From: Mesorhizobium loti R88b
GTDB lineage: Bacteria > Pseudomonadota > Alphaproteobacteria > Rhizobiales > Rhizobiaceae
Assembly (NCBI RefSeq): GCF_013170845.1
Contig: NZ_CP033367.1
Span: 1,364,001-1,428,000, forward strand
Reading direction: 5' to 3'
Length of the DNA: 64,000 nt
The translations under genes and the position numbers were made by a program. Below, in pieces: positions 1-8,702 of the stretch; position 1 is the first letter of the stretch; each line of letters opens with the position of its first letter. A model generated the notes under the pieces. It did not search any database. It worked only from the letters and a program-made list of their open reading frames with translations, and was not told where the DNA came from.

Positions 1-1336
1 AACGCGCCGGCTCACCGAGGTCGAGATCGGCGGGCGTGGTGCGCAGTGTGCCTTGTTTCGTAAGGAACGAATCGATGCCGGCGATCTCGCCTTGCCGCAG
101 CGGATCGTCAACCATATCAGGCGTCCCTTTGAGGAAAGCGCTGTAGAGATCCTCGCCTTCGAGCGGGTCGAGCGAACAATTGGAAAAGACGATCCGTCCG
201 CCGGGTTTGACCAGCGTGACCGCACGGGCAAGCAGCCGCCTTTGCAGGTCGGCGAGCTTTTCGACATCGGCCGCCGTCTTGGTCCATGGCACGTCGGGAT
301 GCCGGCGTACCGTGCCGGTGGACGAGCACGGCGCATCAAGCAGCACGGCGTCGAACAGTTCTTCCGGCTCGTATTTTAGGAGGTCGGCCTGGGCGATGTC
401 GGCGGAGAGGCCAAGGCGGTCGAGATTCTGTGTCAGCCGTGCCAGCCGGTTCTTCGAGGTGTCGACGGCGGTGACCCTGGCGCCGGCAAGGATCAACTGG
501 GCGGTCTTGCCGCCGGGTGCGGCGCAGAGGTCGGCAACACGCAATCCCCTGACATCGCCGAGCAGCCGTGTCGGCAGGCTGGCCGCCGCATCCTGGACCC
601 ACCAGGCACCCTCCGCGAAGCCGGGCAGTTCGGTGACGGCGCCGGCAAGATTTTCCACGCGCACCGTGCCGGTCGGCAGCACGATGCCGCCGAGTTTTTC
701 GGCCCAGAGTTCGGGATCGGCCTTGACCGAGAAGTCGACTGGCGCCTCAACGCGATGGGCTTCGAGAATTAGCTTCGCCTTATCGGCGCCGTAGGTGTTC
801 TTCAGCCGATCGGAAAACCATTTTGGCGCTTCGTCGGTGGCGGCAAGGGCCGCAGGCAGCTCGGTTTCCTTGGCGCGCGCGAGCGTGCGCAGCACGCCGT
901 TGACGAGGCCGGAGAAGCGCTGCGTGCGCGGATCGGACTTTGCGTGGGTGACCGCCAGGTCGACAGCGGCGCTGTCGGGAATGTCGAGGAACAGGATTTG
1001 CGCTGCCGCCACATGCAGTATGTGGGACAAAGCGGTGGCATTGGGCGGTAGCGGCTTTTCCAGCCTGCGCGCCAGCAGCCCCGTGATGGTCATGCGGAAG
1101 CGTAGTGCGGTGACCAGGATGGCGCGCACCAGGCCACGGTCGCGCAGATCGAGCGCCTTGTATTGGGGGTGGCCGTTCTCGTGGTCGGTCAGTCCGTCCA
1201 AAGGCGTCCTGGCGTCGATGACGGCGGCAAGCAGGCGTGCCGCTGCCTTACGGGCTGCGAGACCGGCAACGAATTCGCCGCCGTCCTTGTGGTCCTGATC
1301 GCCTGAGCCTGTGCGTCGAGGATCTCCCACGCTCAC
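1..1336 (-). CDS. rsmB: 16S rRNA (cytosine-C5)-methyltransferase RsmB, partial (3' end outside window)
   Basis: About 445 codons are visible; the C-terminus lies beyond base 1. The protein begins with an RNA-binding NusB-like all-alpha region (roughly residues 30-160) and continues into a Rossmann SAM methyltransferase of the RsmB/Sun family, which makes m5C967 in 16S rRNA. Visible motifs are the SAM-binding [12 protein letters not shown] (near residue 272), DAPCSSTGT (near 334) and [11 protein letters not shown] (near 385); the last two carry the two family cysteines, the nucleophile and the release cysteine. The start is taken as the GTG whose last three bases with the next A form GTGA, a 4-base overlap with the htpX stop, which implies translational coupling. 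The alternative GTG two codons later is less attractive. Family assignment is firm. Confidence 0.93.
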   Translation of the reverse strand, partial: MSVGDPRRTGSGDQDHKDGGEFVAGLAARKAAARLLAAVIDARTPLDGLTDHENGHPQYKALDLRDRGLVRAILVTALRFRMTITGLLARRLEKPLPPNATALSHILHVAAAQILFLDIPDSAAVDLAVTHAKSDPRTQRFSGLVNGVLRTLARAKETELPAALAATDEAPKWFSDRLKNTYGADKAKLILEAHRVEAPVDFSVKADPELWAEKLGGIVLPTGTVRVENLAGAVTELPGFAEGAWWVQDAAASLPTRLLGDVRGLRVADLCAAPGGKTAQLILAGARVTAVDTSKNRLARLTQNLDRLGLSADIAQADLLKYEPEELFDAVLLDAPCSSTGTVRRHPDVPWTKTAADVEKLADLQRRLLARAVTLVKPGGRIVFSNCSLDPLEGEDLYSAFLKGTPDMVDDPLRQGEIAGIDSFLTKQGTLRTTPADLDLGEPAR

Positions 1337-2355
1337 GACCACCGGCCCTTGGGCCCGGTCGGGTTGCGACCCCACGGATTGGGCTTGGGCTTGGCCGGTT
1401 CCGCCGACTGTTCAGGCTGCGGAGCCTGGCCCCACGGGCCGGACTGCTGTTGTTCCTCGGCCTGCCGCTGCGCGGGTGCTTGGCGCGGAGCGGTCTTGAT
1501 GGTCCCGTCCTCCATGTCACGTGCCATCGCCTGAAGCGCGGCGATGCGGTTGTCGGTGCTCGGGTGGGTGGAGAACAGGCTGTCCATACGCTCGCCGTGC
1601 AGGGGATTGATGATGAAGAGATGCGCCATCGCCGGATTGCGCTCGGCATCAGGGTTGGGGATGCGTTCTGCTCCACGGGCGATCTTGTCAAGGGCGGACG
1701 CCAGCCACAGCGGGTGTCCACAGATTTCGGCGCCGCGCCGGTCGGCCTCGTATTCGCGGGTGCGGCTGACCGCCATCTGCACGATCATGGCGGCAAAGGG
1801 CGCCACGATCATCGCCGCCAGCACGCCGACAAAGCCGAACGGGCTGTTGTTGTTGCGGTTGCCGCCGAGGAAAAAGGCGAAATTGCCCAGCATCGAGATG
1901 GCGCCGGCAAAGGTGGCGACGATGGTCATGGTCAGCGTGTCGCGATGCTGGACATGGGCGAGCTCGTGCGCCATCACCGCCGCGACCTCTTCATGGGTCA
2001 GTCGCTGCAACAGGCCGGTGGAGGCGGCGACCGCCGCATTCTGCGGGTTGCGGCCGGTGGCAAAGGCGTTCGGCTGCGGATTGTCGATCAGATAGGTCCT
2101 GGGCATCGGCAGGCCGGCCTGCTTGGCCAATGCCTGGACGATGGCGTAATATTCCGGCGCGTTCTTCTCGTCGACCTCGACGGCATGGTTCATCGACAGC
2201 ACCATCTTGTCGGCATTCCAGTAGCTGAACAGATTGGTGCCGGCGGCGATCACCAGAGCGATCATCATGCCGCCCGAGCCGCCGATCAGGAAGCCGACGC
2301 CCATGAACAGTGCCGTCATGGCGGCCAGAAGCATGGCGGTGCGAATGGTGTTCAT
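1333..2355 (-). CDS. htpX: Heat-shock membrane zinc metalloprotease HtpX
   Basis: 340 residues, a normal length. HtpX is an inner-membrane M48 endopeptidase for quality control of membrane proteins. The zinc motif HELAH is at residues 130-134, and a third ligand Glu is seen in [15 protein letters not shown]. Two N-terminal hydrophobic segments (about 5-26 and 28-46) and two more after the active site (about 145-165 and 172-195) fit the four-helix topology. The C-terminal 50 residues are Pro/Gln/Ala-rich and low in complexity, ending at a position that overlaps the rsmB start by four bases, so htpX-rsmB are probably co-transcribed. The DUF1674 gene diverges from it. Confidence 0.95.
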   Translation of the reverse strand: MNTIRTAMLLAAMTALFMGVGFLIGGSGGMMIALVIAAGTNLFSYWNADKMVLSMNHAVEVDEKNAPEYYAIVQALAKQAGLPMPRTYLIDNPQPNAFATGRNPQNAAVAASTGLLQRLTHEEVAAVMAHELAHVQHRDTLTMTIVATFAGAISMLGNFAFFLGGNRNNNSPFGFVGVLAAMIVAPFAAMIVQMAVSRTREYEADRRGAEICGHPLWLASALDKIARGAERIPNPDAERNPAMAHLFIINPLHGERMDSLFSTHPSTDNRIAALQAMARDMEDGTIKTAPRQAPAQRQAEEQQQSGPWGQAPQPEQSAEPAKPKPNPWGRNPTGPKGRWS

Positions 2356-2460
2356 CGTCTGCTCCTGTCCAGATAGCTGTGAAAAGGGGTCGATCGTCCT
2401 GGGTTCATGGCTATATGATGGGAAACGCCTGCCCCTGTTTCAATCTGCGGGGAATATCGC

Positions 2461-2682
2461 ATGACCGATGAAACCAGTAAAACGCCCGCCGGCTCGGATG
2501 ACGACGCGTTGCCAAAAGAGCTGACACCTGCCGCCCGTCGCGCGCTGGCCGAGGCCGAGGCACGGCGCACCGCATACCGCGAGAAAGAAGCCACGCTGCC
2601 GAAGGAGATCGGCGGCCGTGGCGGCAAGGAGCCCGGCCGCTATGGCGACTGGGAAGTCAAAGGCCTTACCAGCGATTTTTAG
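2461..2682 (+). CDS. SDHAF4-like succinate dehydrogenase assembly factor (DUF1674)
   Basis: 73 residues. The N-terminal half is charged and Ala-rich; the C-terminal signature EIGGRGGKEPGRYGDWEVKG followed by LTSDF is the hallmark of the DUF1674/SDHAF4 family. In eukaryotes the family protects FAD-loaded SdhA before assembly; a role in bacteria is inferred by homology. It is divergent from htpX, with 105 bases between them. Start ATG is the first in frame. No export signal is seen, so the protein is expected in the cytosol. Confidence 0.85.
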   Translation: MTDETSKTPAGSDDDALPKELTPAARRALAEAEARRTAYREKEATLPKEIGGRGGKEPGRYGDWEVKGLTSDF

Positions 2683-2690
2683 GGATTGAT

Positions 2691-3356
2691 CTAGGCGGCA
2701 TTGCGCCGAGGCTCCAGTGCAAGCCAGCCGCGCTCATCCACGGTGATGCCAACATTGTCGTAACCCGCAATCGCGGGATGCGGCGTCGCGATTGGATGCT
2801 GGTGCGTGGCGTTGATCACCATGACCGAAGCTTGCGCCGCCTCGGCCGCCGCGATGCCGGCCAGAGCATCCTCGAACACCAGGCAGTCGCGCGCGTCGAC
2901 GCCCAGCTGTTTTGCACCAAGCTGGAAGCAGTCCGGCGCCGGCTTGCCGCGCGAAACATCTTCCGCGGCAACGAGCACTGCGGGGACGGGAATGCCGGCA
3001 ACCTTCATGCGTGCAAGCGCCAGCGAGCGCGGCGCCGAGGTGACGATCGCCCAGCGTTCCGGCGGCAGCGCCTTGAGAAACGCCACGGCACCAGTAATCG
3101 GGAGAATGCCATCCAGATCGGCGGCCTCTGCCTTCAGCAGCACGTCGGCTTCGTGCGCCGGGTCGACGCCTGGGAGGCCAAGGCGGCCGACCGTCTCGAT
3201 CGCGCGCACGCCATGGATGGTCGGCAGGAAGGCGGCGACGTCGAGGCCATGGCGGCGCGCCCAATCGCTCCAGACCCGCTCGGCCGAGGCGATGGAATTG
3301 ATGACGGTGCCGTCCATGTCGAAGAGGAAGGCGGCAAACTTTCTGCCAGCAAACAT
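2691..3356 (-). CDS. HAD-superfamily (subfamily IA) sugar-phosphate phosphatase
   Basis: 221 residues from the ATG preceded by AAGGAAAATC. An open frame extends about 37 codons further upstream, but that part is Arg-rich and out of keeping with the family. HAD motif I is FDMDGT (nucleophile Asp near residue 13), motif II is VTSAPRS, the motif III lysine is in RGKPAPDCF, and motif IV is VFEDALAGI. The order and the small helical cap after motif I match the phosphatases of glycerol phosphate, 2-deoxyglucose phosphate and hexitol phosphate. The exact substrate cannot be read from the sequence. It diverges from the transglutaminase-like gene. Confidence 0.85.
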   Translation of the reverse strand: MFAGRKFAAFLFDMDGTVINSIASAERVWSDWARRHGLDVAAFLPTIHGVRAIETVGRLGLPGVDPAHEADVLLKAEAADLDGILPITGAVAFLKALPPERWAIVTSAPRSLALARMKVAGIPVPAVLVAAEDVSRGKPAPDCFQLGAKQLGVDARDCLVFEDALAGIAAAEAAQASVMVINATHQHPIATPHPAIAGYDNVGITVDERGWLALEPRRNAA

Positions 3357-3519
3357 GATTTTCCTTGAAATAGGGAAGGTGTCGAGGGAGCGCCCAACCG
3401 TAACGTCCAGGCGCTTTAATGGGAAGGCGCGGCCGCGTCTTTTCGACGGTCCAGGGAACCACTGCAAACCTGCGACGTTTGACCAAAACTGTTTTCCTGA
3501 CGATCGAAGGGGACCTGCA

Positions 3520-4389
3520 ATGCTGATCCGGCTCGGCTACGAAATCGCCATTGAATGCACCGAAGCCACTCCTGTGATTTCGCTGCTCGAGATCCACAAG
3601 GACAGGCAGGCCGATATCAAGCGGCAAACGCGCGTTCTGACATCGCCCTCGGTGCCGACGAAGCTCTACCAGGATGTGCACGGCAACGCCTGCCGCCGTT
3701 TTACCGCTCCCGCCGGCGGCTTTCGTATCCTTTATGATGCCGTCGTCGAAGACGGTGGCGAGACGGATGAGGTCAATACGCTCGCCAGGGAAGTACCGGT
3801 GGCGGAGTTGCCCGACGAAGCCCTGATCTATCTCCTGGGCAGCCGCTATTGCGAGACCGATCATCTCAGCGGGATGGCTTGGCAATTGTTCGGTCAAGTT
3901 CCCGCGGGATGGGCGCGGGTGCAGGCGGTCGTCGACTATGTCCATAACCGGCTGTCTTTCGGCTATGGCTACGCGCGCTCGACCCGTACGGCCGCGCAAG
4001 CGCATGAGGAACGGGTTGGTGTGTGCCGTGACTTCGCCCATCTGGCGATCACGCTCTGCCGCTGCATGAACATTCCGGCGCGTTATGTGAACGGCTATCT
4101 CGGCGACATCGGCGTGCCGGCCGATCCGGCGCCGATGGATTTCTCGGCCTGGATGGAGGTCTTCCTCGACGGCAAGTGGTACACGTTCGATCCACGCCAT
4201 AACCAGCCCAGGACCGGCCGCGTCGTCATCGCGCGCGGTCGCGACGCCACCGACGTGCCACTGCTGCACAGCTTTGGCCCGCATCGGCTCAGCCTGTTCA
4301 AGGTCTGGACCTATGAACAGGAAGGCAATCTGTTCAATCCGCCCCATCACGGCATCGACAGGACGGCCAGCGCGCAGATGCTGGCGTAG
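3520..4389 (+). CDS. Transglutaminase-like cysteine protease-fold protein
   Basis: 289 residues from the ATG behind GAAGGGGACCTGCA; the much longer upstream open frame is a shadow of the HAD gene. An N-terminal beta domain (about 1-100) precedes a transglutaminase core with catalytic-type Cys169 in ERVGVCRDFAHLA and Asp224 in WYTFDPRHN. At the place where the catalytic His usually stands (HAW) this protein reads SAW (Ser209), so the triad is not obviously complete; His227 of DPRHN could substitute, but that is speculation. These proteins often sit with circularly permuted ATP-grasp/alpha-E genes; here no such partner is adjacent. Probably cytosolic; substrate unknown. Confidence 0.85.
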   Translation: MLIRLGYEIAIECTEATPVISLLEIHKDRQADIKRQTRVLTSPSVPTKLYQDVHGNACRRFTAPAGGFRILYDAVVEDGGETDEVNTLAREVPVAELPDEALIYLLGSRYCETDHLSGMAWQLFGQVPAGWARVQAVVDYVHNRLSFGYGYARSTRTAAQAHEERVGVCRDFAHLAITLCRCMNIPARYVNGYLGDIGVPADPAPMDFSAWMEVFLDGKWYTFDPRHNQPRTGRVVIARGRDATDVPLLHSFGPHRLSLFKVWTYEQEGNLFNPPHHGIDRTASAQMLA

Positions 4390-4702
4390 TCCTTCGCACC
4401 GTTTAGCGTCCCCGCAATCGCGGGACAGTTGGTCCGCTTCGGCACAGCAGGCCTGTGCCGCAACAGGACGTCGCCGAGCGTTCCGCGATTGCCAGGATTC
4501 GAGCATGGTAAGCGGTTCGTAAACACGGCCGAAGCCGCGTTTCCCCGTTTACCGGTCATTCACCTTTGTAAAGAGCGAAATCCAGTAAAAACAACGGGTT
4601 GAGAACTATGAGCCGGTTCTGGCGCGTTGCGCGCGTCGTCCGGCTGGAATCCTGCATTGCCTTCATTGCGGCGACGAGGCCGAGGCATGCGGAGGCTGTT
4701 GG
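4390..4702. other. Intergenic stretch with no convincing gene
   Basis: This stretch lies between the transglutaminase-like gene and the TadG-like gene. It contains an imperfect hairpin (GTCCCCGC...GCGGGAC near 4408-4426), without a T-run. Several short open frames run through it, but none has a ribosome binding site or recognisable protein. The last bases hold the GGAGG ribosome binding site of the TadG-like gene at 4691-4695. A promoter for that gene probably lies here; I cannot point to its boxes. Confidence 0.5.
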
Positions 4703-6064
4703 ATGCGGAATTACGGGGGTCTTGTTCACGCGGTCGGCGGGTTCGCCAGACACAGCGGTGGAAATTTCGCAATCCTGTTCAGCCTTGCTGCCTCGGTCTT
4801 GGCGCTAACCGCCGGGTTCTCGGTCAACATCGCGCAGCTCTACAACGCCAGATCGAGCCTGCAGGGCGTGGTCGACGCCGCTGTCACGTCAACTGCGCGG
4901 GACTTGACGACTGGTGTCATCAAGGAAGCCGATGCCAACAAGTCGGTGAAGGCTTTCCTTGACGCCAATGACACCGCCGGAATTCTGCAGCCCGGCCAGA
5001 TCGTTCTTGACCAGCTGGTCGTCGACAAGATCGCCAAGACGGTGCAGGTGGACGCCCATGTCGATGTCCCCCTGTTCTTCCCGATTTTCGGTAGCGGCGA
5101 TACGAGGCGCGTCACCGCTTCGACGACTTCGCTTTATTCGGACAAGACCATCGAGGTCGCGATGATGCTCGATGTCACCGGCTCGATGGCCGGTCAGAAA
5201 ATCAAGGACCTGAAGACCGCCGCGGCCAATGCGGTGGACAGTTTCCTGGGCAGCCAGGATCCAAACAAGCCACGGGTTCGTGTTTCCATCGTGCCCTATG
5301 CCAATTCGGTCAATGCGGGTCAGCTTGCGGTCAGCAGCGTTTACGTCGAAGCCAACGCCAGCCAGCGCAAGCAGGCGCCCGGCAATGCAAGCGCGCAGCT
5401 CGCTTCGGCTTCGCCGCGCCCTGACAATTGCGCCACCGAACGCAAGGGGGCCGATCAGTATTCTGACGCGGGTCCTGACTCCAGCATGGTCAATCGTGAC
5501 TTTCTGTTGTCGGGCTTTGCCACGAACACACGCACCGCCGCTTGCCCGGTCGCGGCACTCGTCCCTTTGACGGCCGATGCCGCCACGCTCAAGAATGTCA
5601 TCAGGGATCTTGTCGCTTCAGGCGGAACCGGCGGCCATATCGGCGTCCAGTGGACATGGTACATGCTCTCGGAAAGCTGGGGCAGCGTGCTCAATGCTTC
5701 GCAGCGGCCAGCCAAGTTCGATCCAAAGAAGGTTGGCAAGTACGCGATCCTTATGACGGACGGCGAATTCAACCTGTCCTATTTCGACGCCACCAGCGTT
5801 GGCGAGGTTTACAATGATGCCGGCAAGGAAACGACCCGCGCGGCGGCGACAAAACTCTGTGCTGCCATGCGTGACAAAGGCATAGAGATTTTCACGATCG
5901 GCTTCAAACTCGATGAGCCGAATGCCGCTTCGACACTCCAGAGTTGCGCCAGCCCCGATACCGGTTCGGTCAAGCACTTCTACCAAGCCGCCGACGGCGG
6001 CGAACTGGATGCCGCCTTTCAGACGATCGCCCGCAACATCGAAACCCTTGCGTTGACGAAGTAG
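4703..6064 (+). CDS. TadG-like pilus-associated protein with von Willebrand factor A domain
   Basis: 453 residues, start supported by GGAGG seven bases upstream. One hydrophobic segment (about residues 22-45, NFAILFSLAASVLALTAGFS) is followed by the helical TadE/TadG-type stretch NIAQLYNARSSLQGVVDAA. From about residue 150 a VWA domain begins with LDVTGSMAGQK, a MIDAS variant in which the first Ser of DxSxS is Thr, as is common in TadG proteins. Expected topology is one membrane helix with the VWA domain outside. TadG proteins act with Flp/Tad pili; no tad genes are adjacent, so this is an orphan copy or its partners lie elsewhere. Confidence 0.85.
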   Translation: MRNYGGLVHAVGGFARHSGGNFAILFSLAASVLALTAGFSVNIAQLYNARSSLQGVVDAAVTSTARDLTTGVIKEADANKSVKAFLDANDTAGILQPGQIVLDQLVVDKIAKTVQVDAHVDVPLFFPIFGSGDTRRVTASTTSLYSDKTIEVAMMLDVTGSMAGQKIKDLKTAAANAVDSFLGSQDPNKPRVRVSIVPYANSVNAGQLAVSSVYVEANASQRKQAPGNASAQLASASPRPDNCATERKGADQYSDAGPDSSMVNRDFLLSGFATNTRTAACPVAALVPLTADAATLKNVIRDLVASGGTGGHIGVQWTWYMLSESWGSVLNASQRPAKFDPKKVGKYAILMTDGEFNLSYFDATSVGEVYNDAGKETTRAAATKLCAAMRDKGIEIFTIGFKLDEPNAASTLQSCASPDTGSVKHFYQAADGGELDAAFQTIARNIETLALTK

Positions 6065-6073
6065 GACTTAGCA

Positions 6074-6115
6074 CAAAAGGAAAAGGCCGCCGCTTCTTTC
6101 GAAGCTGGCGGCCTT
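6074..6115 (-). terminator. Strong intrinsic terminator read on the minus strand
   Basis: Arms AAGGCCGCC+GCTTC (6083-6096) and GAAGC+GGCGGCCTT (6101-6115) pair over 14 bp with one bulged base and a 4-base loop. On the minus strand the stem is followed by TTTTCCTTTTG, a proper terminator tail; on the plus strand there is no U-run after the stem. It should therefore end the minus-strand micro-gene at 6185-6256 and may also stop the TadG-like transcript weakly. Confidence 0.75.
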
Positions 6116-6184
6116 CCGTGTTTCCGTCCGTGGCGCGGCCTGTGGCTGCAACCCCTTGGGGTTACCCGCCGCGCATCTCGCGCC

Positions 6185-6256
6185 TTAACGGGAAGACTGC
6201 TTCCCGAAAGTGCAATCCTGCGAGGCCACGTTCTGGAAAACGAAATCACTCGACAT
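6185..6256 (-). CDS. Candidate 23-residue small protein with consensus ribosome binding site
   Basis: An ATG is preceded, one base away, by AAAGGAGGTGATCC, the complete complement of the 16S rRNA 3' end, with the GGAGG core 7 bases from the start. The frame encodes a 23-residue peptide starting MSSDFVFQ, with one Cys (DCTFG) and a TAA stop. After the stop come about 70 bases rich in self-complementary runs (AACCCCAAGGGGTT near 6150) and then the intrinsic terminator at 6074-6115. Together these give the shape of a real, short, highly translated or dual-function transcript. I do not recognise the peptide. The alternative is a structured small RNA in which the Shine-Dalgarno-like stretch has another role. 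Confidence 0.5.
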   Translation of the reverse strand: MSSDFVFQNVASQDCTFGKQSSR

Positions 6257-6441
6257 CGGATCACCTCCTTTCGATTTGTTGAACACACAGACATGATGGG
6301 GTGCGTCGCAGCAAATGACAAGTGCCATGCAAAAAAAGGCACCCCGCCCGGAAAAGGAGCCCTCCCAGATCCGCGTGCTTCGGCTTGCGGTCCACGGCTC
6401 AAACGGACAAGATTGCACCCTTGGGCCGTGGGGGAAGGGGC

Positions 6442-7704
6442 ATGGACGCCACCGAAAGAGCAGCGCGCATCGTCCGAACGGTGATCGAGGCCCTGAAGCC
6501 GGGCTTTGCCGTCAGGCTGTGGACCGGGGAGCGGATCGGTCCCGCTGGCGGTCCGGTGCTTGCCATCAACGATCAGGACATCGTCTGGCAGCTGGCCCGC
6601 CGGCCGAATTTCTCGACGCTGCTCGAGATGTGGATTTCCAAGACGATCGACGTCGAGGACGGATCGCTGTTCGATCTCTACGCCTTGCCTTCGAAGGGAA
6701 AGCTGCGGTTGAAGGCATTGCCGAAGCTGGCGATCCTGCGCGACCTGCCCGCCGTGCTGTTCTCGCGACGACAGATGACGAAACGGGCCGATCTTGCCGG
6801 CCGCAATCCCTTCGTTAGCGGTTCCAACAAGCAGGCGATCGAACATCACTACGACATTTCGAACGCCTTCTACCGGCTCTTCCTCGATGAGCGCATGGTC
6901 TACACCTGCGCCTATTTCACCGATTTCGCCAACGGCATCGACCAGGCGCAGAAAGACAAGCTCGACCATATCTGCCGCAAGCTCAGGCTGAAGCCGGGCG
7001 ACCGGCTGCTCGACATAGGCTGCGGCTGGGGCGCGATGCTGATCCATGCCGCCAAGCACTATGGCGCCATCGGCCATGGCGTCTCGCTGTCGGAGGAGCA
7101 GACCCTTCTGGCGCGCGAGCGCATCCGCGCCGAAGGGCTGGAGGACAAGATCACCATCGACATCAAATCCTACACCGAGCTCGACGGCAGCTATGACAAG
7201 ATCTCGTCCATCGGCATGTTCGAGGCCGTTGGCCTCGCCAACCACGCCACCTATTTCTCGACCGTCCACCGGCTGCTGAAGCCGGGCGGCATCTATCTGC
7301 ATCACGCCATCACCCGCCGTGGCAAGGGCGGCACGCGGAAGACGCTGCGCAAGGGCGCGGAATACAAGGCGCTGATCAAATACATCTTCCCCGGCGGCGA
7401 GGTCGACACGATCGGCATGACAACAGGCAATCTCGAGGCGCATGGCTTTCTCATCGCCGACGTCGAGAATCTGCGCGAACACTATGCCCGCACCTGCAGG
7501 CTGTGGGCGGAGCGCCTGCATGCGCGTTTCGACGAGGCCATCGCCGAGGTCGGCGAACCCAAGGCGCGGCTGTGGCTGCTTTACCTGACCGGCTGCTCGA
7601 TCACCTTCGACCGCGGCTCGGCGCAGATTTTCCAGACCGTTGCCACCAAGCGCGCGCGGGGCCTAAGCGGCCTGCCGCCGACGCGCGCGGATTTGTATCG
7701 ATAG
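6442..7704 (+). CDS. cfa: Cyclopropane-fatty-acyl-phospholipid synthase family methyltransferase
   Basis: 420 residues from the ATG after GGGGAAGGGG; the 40-codon upstream extension is low-quality sequence and is left out. The N-terminal lipid-binding region is followed by the CFA-synthase core: EHHYDISNAFYRLFLDERMVYTCAYF, the SAM motif LLDIGCGWG (near residue 192), GVSLSEEQ, and MFEAVG. It transfers a methylene group from SAM to the double bond of unsaturated phospholipid acyl chains at the membrane. A small hairpin (GAGGCA...TGCCTC, 7706-7723) spans the gap to the convergent downstream gene. Rhizobia often carry several CFA paralogs, so the symbol is a family-level one. Confidence 0.88.
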   Translation: MDATERAARIVRTVIEALKPGFAVRLWTGERIGPAGGPVLAINDQDIVWQLARRPNFSTLLEMWISKTIDVEDGSLFDLYALPSKGKLRLKALPKLAILRDLPAVLFSRRQMTKRADLAGRNPFVSGSNKQAIEHHYDISNAFYRLFLDERMVYTCAYFTDFANGIDQAQKDKLDHICRKLRLKPGDRLLDIGCGWGAMLIHAAKHYGAIGHGVSLSEEQTLLARERIRAEGLEDKITIDIKSYTELDGSYDKISSIGMFEAVGLANHATYFSTVHRLLKPGGIYLHHAITRRGKGGTRKTLRKGAEYKALIKYIFPGGEVDTIGMTTGNLEAHGFLIADVENLREHYARTCRLWAERLHARFDEAIAEVGEPKARLWLLYLTGCSITFDRGSAQIFQTVATKRARGLSGLPPTRADLYR

Positions 7705-7721
7705 CGAGGCAGGCTAGTGCC

Positions 7722-8540
7722 TCACTCTGCAATGCCGAGCGAAGCGAGATAGGCCGCCGAAGCGGGGATCTTCGACTTGTCCTTGATCTCGATGATGAGG
7801 CGCGGATTGCTTTCGAGCTTGGCAAGCGCGGCAAAGACCGAGCGCCATGGCAGCGTGCCTTCACCCAGGCTCCAATGGCGATCGGCATAGCCGTCGGCAT
7901 CCTGCAAATGGACGTGACGCAGGCGGTTGCCGGCGGCATGCACATAGTAGTCCACCGGCGGAGCACCGGTCGAGCCATGGGCGTAATAGGCATGGCCGGT
8001 ATCAATCGACACGGCGACCGCAGGCGACTTGAAACTATCCGCCAACGCCACGCGGATGTGCGGGTCCTTGTCCTCGATGTTTTCCAGGACCATTGTGCAG
8101 CCGATGTTCTCGGCCTGCCTGACGGCATCGCGCAGCGTCAGATGGCAATACTCGATGATCTTCTCCCGCTCGCCGGGATTGTTGTCGAGATTGTTATAGG
8201 ACCAGGTCGTGTAAGGGCTGTGAACGACCATATGCGTTGCGCCGATGGCGGCGCAAACCTCGATACCCTGGACCAGGCGTTTGCTCACGACATCGCGAAT
8301 ATCGGGGTCCTGCGAGGCAATGGTGAAGCCCCAGAAAGGCCCGTGAATGCCGAGCCGCCCTTCATGTCCGTCGAGAAGCTTGTTGGCGCGGGTGGCGAGC
8401 GGTGCCCAGTCGCCATTGAGGACATCAGCGTCGGCGAAGCTCTGCAGTTCCAGGTCGCGCTGCTTTTCGAGAAGCCAGCCACGGTGGGTTTCGACGTCGG
8501 CCAGCGTCATGGCGGCGCCAAGAATGGGTAGGGAGGTCAT
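7722..8540 (-). CDS. Sugar phosphate isomerase/epimerase (AP-endonuclease-2-type TIM barrel)
   Basis: 272 residues, start ATG at the CAT before GACCTCCC. The pattern of a xylose-isomerase-like TIM barrel is seen: HGPFWGF, MVVHSPYTTW, LENIEDKDP, SIDTGHAYY, HVHLQDADGYADRHWSLGEG and LIIEIKD. The His/Glu/Asp residues in these strands are those that bind the divalent metal in this superfamily. Substrate unknown; no sugar operon adjoins it. Convergent with cfa. Confidence 0.82.
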   Translation of the reverse strand: MTSLPILGAAMTLADVETHRGWLLEKQRDLELQSFADADVLNGDWAPLATRANKLLDGHEGRLGIHGPFWGFTIASQDPDIRDVVSKRLVQGIEVCAAIGATHMVVHSPYTTWSYNNLDNNPGEREKIIEYCHLTLRDAVRQAENIGCTMVLENIEDKDPHIRVALADSFKSPAVAVSIDTGHAYYAHGSTGAPPVDYYVHAAGNRLRHVHLQDADGYADRHWSLGEGTLPWRSVFAALAKLESNPRLIIEIKDKSKIPASAAYLASLGIAE

Positions 8541-8702
8541 CGGGACTCCGGTTGGTGAGATTTCAAGGTGTCGGGCAGCAAGACAGATCGCACCAGGTCT
8601 GTATGACGCCGTTTTCTGTCATGCGTATTACACGCTGCGCCAAGCTTGCAACGAGGTGCGCGGGGATCATGCCGCCACGCAGCCTGGTCTGAGAAGTAAG
8701 AT

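Noticed and set aside
2734..4506. 590-codon minus-strand open frame across the HAD and transglutaminase-like genes
   Set aside because: Covers two recognisable genes in another frame; composition is unlike protein.
6241..6275. Sequence like the 3' end of 16S rRNA (GGATCACCTCCTTTC on the plus strand)
   Set aside because: Only this short stretch matches and nothing around it resembles 16S rRNA; it is better explained as a Shine-Dalgarno sequence on the minus strand.
6019..7521. 500-codon minus-strand open frame across cfa
   Set aside because: Antisense shadow of the methyltransferase gene; it also runs through the terminator at 6074-6115.
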